Below the pieces are notes generated by a model. The model ran no database searches and was not told the origin of the DNA. It was given only the letters and a program-made list of their open reading frames with translations. From Pseudomonas sivasensis (GTDB lineage: Bacteria; Pseudomonadota; Gammaproteobacteria; Pseudomonadales; Pseudomonadaceae), in the NCBI RefSeq assembly GCF_013778505.1, contig NZ_JAAOWU010000022.1, positions 24,666-88,665 on the forward strand: a stretch of 64,000 nt of DNA, written 5' to 3'. Below are positions 62,183 to 64,000 of the stretch, one piece after another (position 1 is the stretch's first letter; the number at the start of each line of letters is the position of its first letter). The translations under genes were made by a program, and so were the position numbers.

Positions 62183-63196
62183 ATGTTAATCAAATTGCCT
62201 AAAGCGTCCGATTGCCATGAATCGGATGTCACCTCTGAATCCTTCTATCTTTCTCGCCGTAGCTTGATCGGTGGTGCGCTTGCGGGCATTGCTGCCAGCG
62301 GCCTGCCGCGTTGGGCCAGTGCAGATGACGCTGCGCGATATGCCGATGTTGAGCCGGGGAAGGCGCCGGGCTGGTTTGCTGGCAAGCTGCCTGCTACTAA
62401 ATGGCAGGCTGTGACGGTTGAAGGTGAGGCTATCACCCCGTTCAAGGACGCAACCCACTACAACAACTTCTATGAATTCGGCACTGACAAAGGGGATCCG
62501 GCGAACAACGCGGGTTCACTCAAGACCGAACCTTGGAGTGTCGTGATTGATGGTGAGGTTGCCAAGCCGGGGCGTTATGCCTTGGAGGACTTCATGAAGC
62601 CCTATCAGTTGGAAGAGCGGATCTACCGGTTGCGCTGCGTCGAGGCTTGGTCGATGGTCATTCCATGGATGGGCTTTCCGATCTCCGCGTTGCTCCAGCA
62701 GGTTGGGCCAACCTCCAAGGCCAAATACATCCGCTTTGAAACACTCCAGGATTCCAAGAGCATGCCGGGGCAGCGTTCGAGTTTTGGCTTGATCGATTGG
62801 CCTTATGTTGAAGGTTTGCGCCTGGATGAGGCGATGAATCCTTTAGCGATTCTTGCCGTTGGGATGTATGGGCGCGAGTTGCCCAATCAGAACGGCGCGC
62901 CGTTACGTCTCGTCGTGCCTTGGAAGTACGGTTTCAAGAGTGTGAAGTCGATCGTGCGGATCAGCCTTGTGAGTGAGCAGCCGAAAACCACGTGGCAGAG
63001 TATTGCGGCGGATGAGTATGGGTTCTATGCCAATGTGAACCCTACAGTGGACCATCCGCGTTGGACTCAGGCGCGTGAGCGTCGTCTGCCAAGTGGTTTG
63101 TTCAGTCCGAATGTACGTGAAACGCAGATGTTCAATGGCTACTCGGATGAGGTTGCTTCTTTATATGCAGGTCTCGACCTGCGGAAGAACTACTAA
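62183..63196 (+). CDS. msrP: Periplasmic protein-methionine-sulfoxide reductase, catalytic subunit
   Basis: Molybdopterin enzyme (YedY) that repairs oxidised methionines in periplasmic proteins using electrons from MsrQ. The 337-residue precursor carries a Tat signal (SRRSLIGG, residues 24-31, with hydrophobic stretch to about 50) and the sulfite-oxidase fold; the Mo-ligand cysteine is C152 in YRLRCVEAWSMVIPW, and the C-terminal NVRETQMFNGY is family-typical. The start overlaps nothing; TGTTAATC context has a CGGAGTTG ribosome site. One-base overlap with msrQ. Confidence 0.96.
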   Translation: MLIKLPKASDCHESDVTSESFYLSRRSLIGGALAGIAASGLPRWASADDAARYADVEPGKAPGWFAGKLPATKWQAVTVEGEAITPFKDATHYNNFYEFGTDKGDPANNAGSLKTEPWSVVIDGEVAKPGRYALEDFMKPYQLEERIYRLRCVEAWSMVIPWMGFPISALLQQVGPTSKAKYIRFETLQDSKSMPGQRSSFGLIDWPYVEGLRLDEAMNPLAILAVGMYGRELPNQNGAPLRLVVPWKYGFKSVKSIVRISLVSEQPKTTWQSIAADEYGFYANVNPTVDHPRWTQARERRLPSGLFSPNVRETQMFNGYSDEVASLYAGLDLRKNY

Positions 63197-63816
63197 TGCG
63201 CTACCCCATCTGGCGCCTCGGCGTTTTTATAGCCGCGGCAGTGTGGCCTTTGTTATGGCTATATGAGGCGTGGAGTTTTGTTCTTGGACCAGATCCAGGA
63301 AAGGTGCTGGTTGATCGACTGGGGTTGGGCACTTTGATCCTGCTGTTGATCACGCTGGGGATGACCCCGCTGCAAAAGTTGAGCGGCTGGGCGGGGTGGA
63401 TAGCGGTGCGCCGACAGCTAGGGTTGTGGTGCTTTGCTTATGTGGTGCTGCATCTGGCGGCCTATTGTGTGTTTGTTCTGGGTCTGGATTGGTCTCAGCT
63501 TGGGGTCGAGCTACGTAAGCGGCCTTATATTATTGTGGGTACGTTAGGGTTCTTGTCGTTGCTGGTGTTGGCGGTGACGTCTAATCGCTATAGCCAACGT
63601 CGACTGGGCAGTCGTTGGAAGAAGCTGCATCGCCTGGTATATGTGATTCTTGGGCTTGGACTGCTGCATATGTTGTGGATCGTGCGAGCTGATCTAAAGG
63701 AGTGGGTAATCTATGCATCTGTAGGTGCGCTGCTGCTGGTGTTGCGTTTACCACCGGTGATGCGCCGAATCCCCCGGCTTATTGCGAAAAAAGCACCTTC
63801 TGCAACAAAAGCGTAA
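63196..63816 (+). CDS. msrQ: Heme b membrane subunit MsrQ
   Basis: Inner-membrane heme protein (YedZ) that passes quinol or flavin electrons to MsrP. The 206-residue protein has six hydrophobic helices and the ferric-reductase-like histidines in YVVLHLAAYCVF, KKLHRLVYVI and LLHMLWIV. ATG overlaps the msrP stop (TAATG). Confidence 0.96.
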   Translation: MRYPIWRLGVFIAAAVWPLLWLYEAWSFVLGPDPGKVLVDRLGLGTLILLLITLGMTPLQKLSGWAGWIAVRRQLGLWCFAYVVLHLAAYCVFVLGLDWSQLGVELRKRPYIIVGTLGFLSLLVLAVTSNRYSQRRLGSRWKKLHRLVYVILGLGLLHMLWIVRADLKEWVIYASVGALLLVLRLPPVMRRIPRLIAKKAPSATKA

Positions 63817-63823
63817 TTAACGC

Positions 63824-63851
63824 TTGACCGCAGATTCTGGGAGCCTATAAT
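63824..63851 (+). promoter_or_regulatory. Strong sigma-70 promoter, rRNA-operon P1 candidate
   Basis: TTGACC, 16-base spacer and a perfect TATAAT, 8 bases after the msrQ stop. No protein gene follows within the window. Confidence 0.7.
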
Positions 63852-63969
63852 TCGCCCCACTTCCGGCGCAGTTGAAACGGAAAACTCCTTGTTAAACAAT
63901 GAGTTACGCGGTTTTCGGCAGTAAGTTGCTTCAGTTCATCGAAGCCAAAAGGAAGTTGAAAAAGAGGTG

Positions 63970-63997
63970 TTGACAGCAGCGTGTAACGCTGTAGAAT
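63970..63997 (+). promoter_or_regulatory. Strong sigma-70 promoter at the right edge, rRNA-operon P2 candidate
   Basis: TTGACA, 16-base spacer and TAGAAT. In P. aeruginosa a 16S-23S-5S operon follows the msrPQ homologues, so these tandem promoters very likely drive an rRNA operon beyond the window end. The spacer contains an inverted GCAGCG/CGCTG. Confidence 0.75.
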
Positions 63998-64000
63998 TCG

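Overview
This is a 64 kb stretch of core chromosome from a Pseudomonas, most likely of the P. fluorescens group. Almost every gene is a close match to a known Pseudomonas family. The gene order (dnaK-dnaJ-dapB-carAB-greA ... ftsH-folP-glmM-tpiA-secG-tRNAs-rimP-nusA-infB-rbfA-truB-rpsO-pnp ... acs-pgi-panCB-folK-pcnB-cbrBA-gluQ-dksA ... phuTUV-mrcB-ilvIH-ilvC-pssA-msrPQ-rRNA promoter) is the conserved pseudomonad order. A GGGAGCTTGCTCCC-type REP palindrome after dnaK also fits P. fluorescens. I see no prophage, insertion sequence, CRISPR array or resistance island. Family assignments rest on my reading of the protein sequences; no database search was run.

Left part (1-26370, mostly +): the heat-shock chaperones dnaK (5' end cut off) and dnaJ, lysine biosynthesis dapB, pyrimidine/arginine carAB with a hairpin plus T-run in the carA leader, greA, a small membrane protein, yhbY (-), rlmE, ftsH, folP, glmM, tpiA and secG. 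Then come tRNA-Leu(GAG) and initiator tRNA-fMet feeding the rimP-nusA-infB-rbfA-truB-rpsO-pnp translation/RNA operon. A periplasmic protein with two BON domains follows; it has its own sigma-54-type promoter and an upstream inverted repeat.

Middle part (26386-45817, mostly -): a large DUF748/OmpA-like envelope protein, an rRNA methyltransferase, an MpaB-like protein, acs, pgi, panBC, folK, pcnB, then the catabolite-control hub: the small RNA crcZ, cbrB, cbrA and the 58-codon gene cbrX, followed by gluQ and dksA. The crcZ control region is unusually readable: a perfect TGTTAC-N14-GTAACA CbrB site, a -24/-12 promoter and six A-rich Hfq/Crc motifs. A matching Crc/Hfq motif sits beside the acs ribosome binding site.

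Right part (46136-64000): an aminotransferase, sfsA, a Rieske protein, the iron-controlled heme transporter phuTUV, and on the minus strand a PrrF-type Fur-controlled small RNA not covered by any protein gene. Then small stress-type proteins, the cell-wall synthase mrcB with its lipoprotein activator lpoP, yqcC, the branched-chain operon ilvIH and ilvC, pssA, and the periplasmic methionine sulfoxide repair pair msrPQ. The window ends in two strong sigma-70 promoters, the second right at the edge, which very probably drive an rRNA operon outside the window.

The least-described items are regulatory: the sigma-54 module of the BON gene, a cluster of four TGTTAC half-sites upstream of panB, a possible leaderless mRNA for mrcB, and structured leaders of carA and ilvI.
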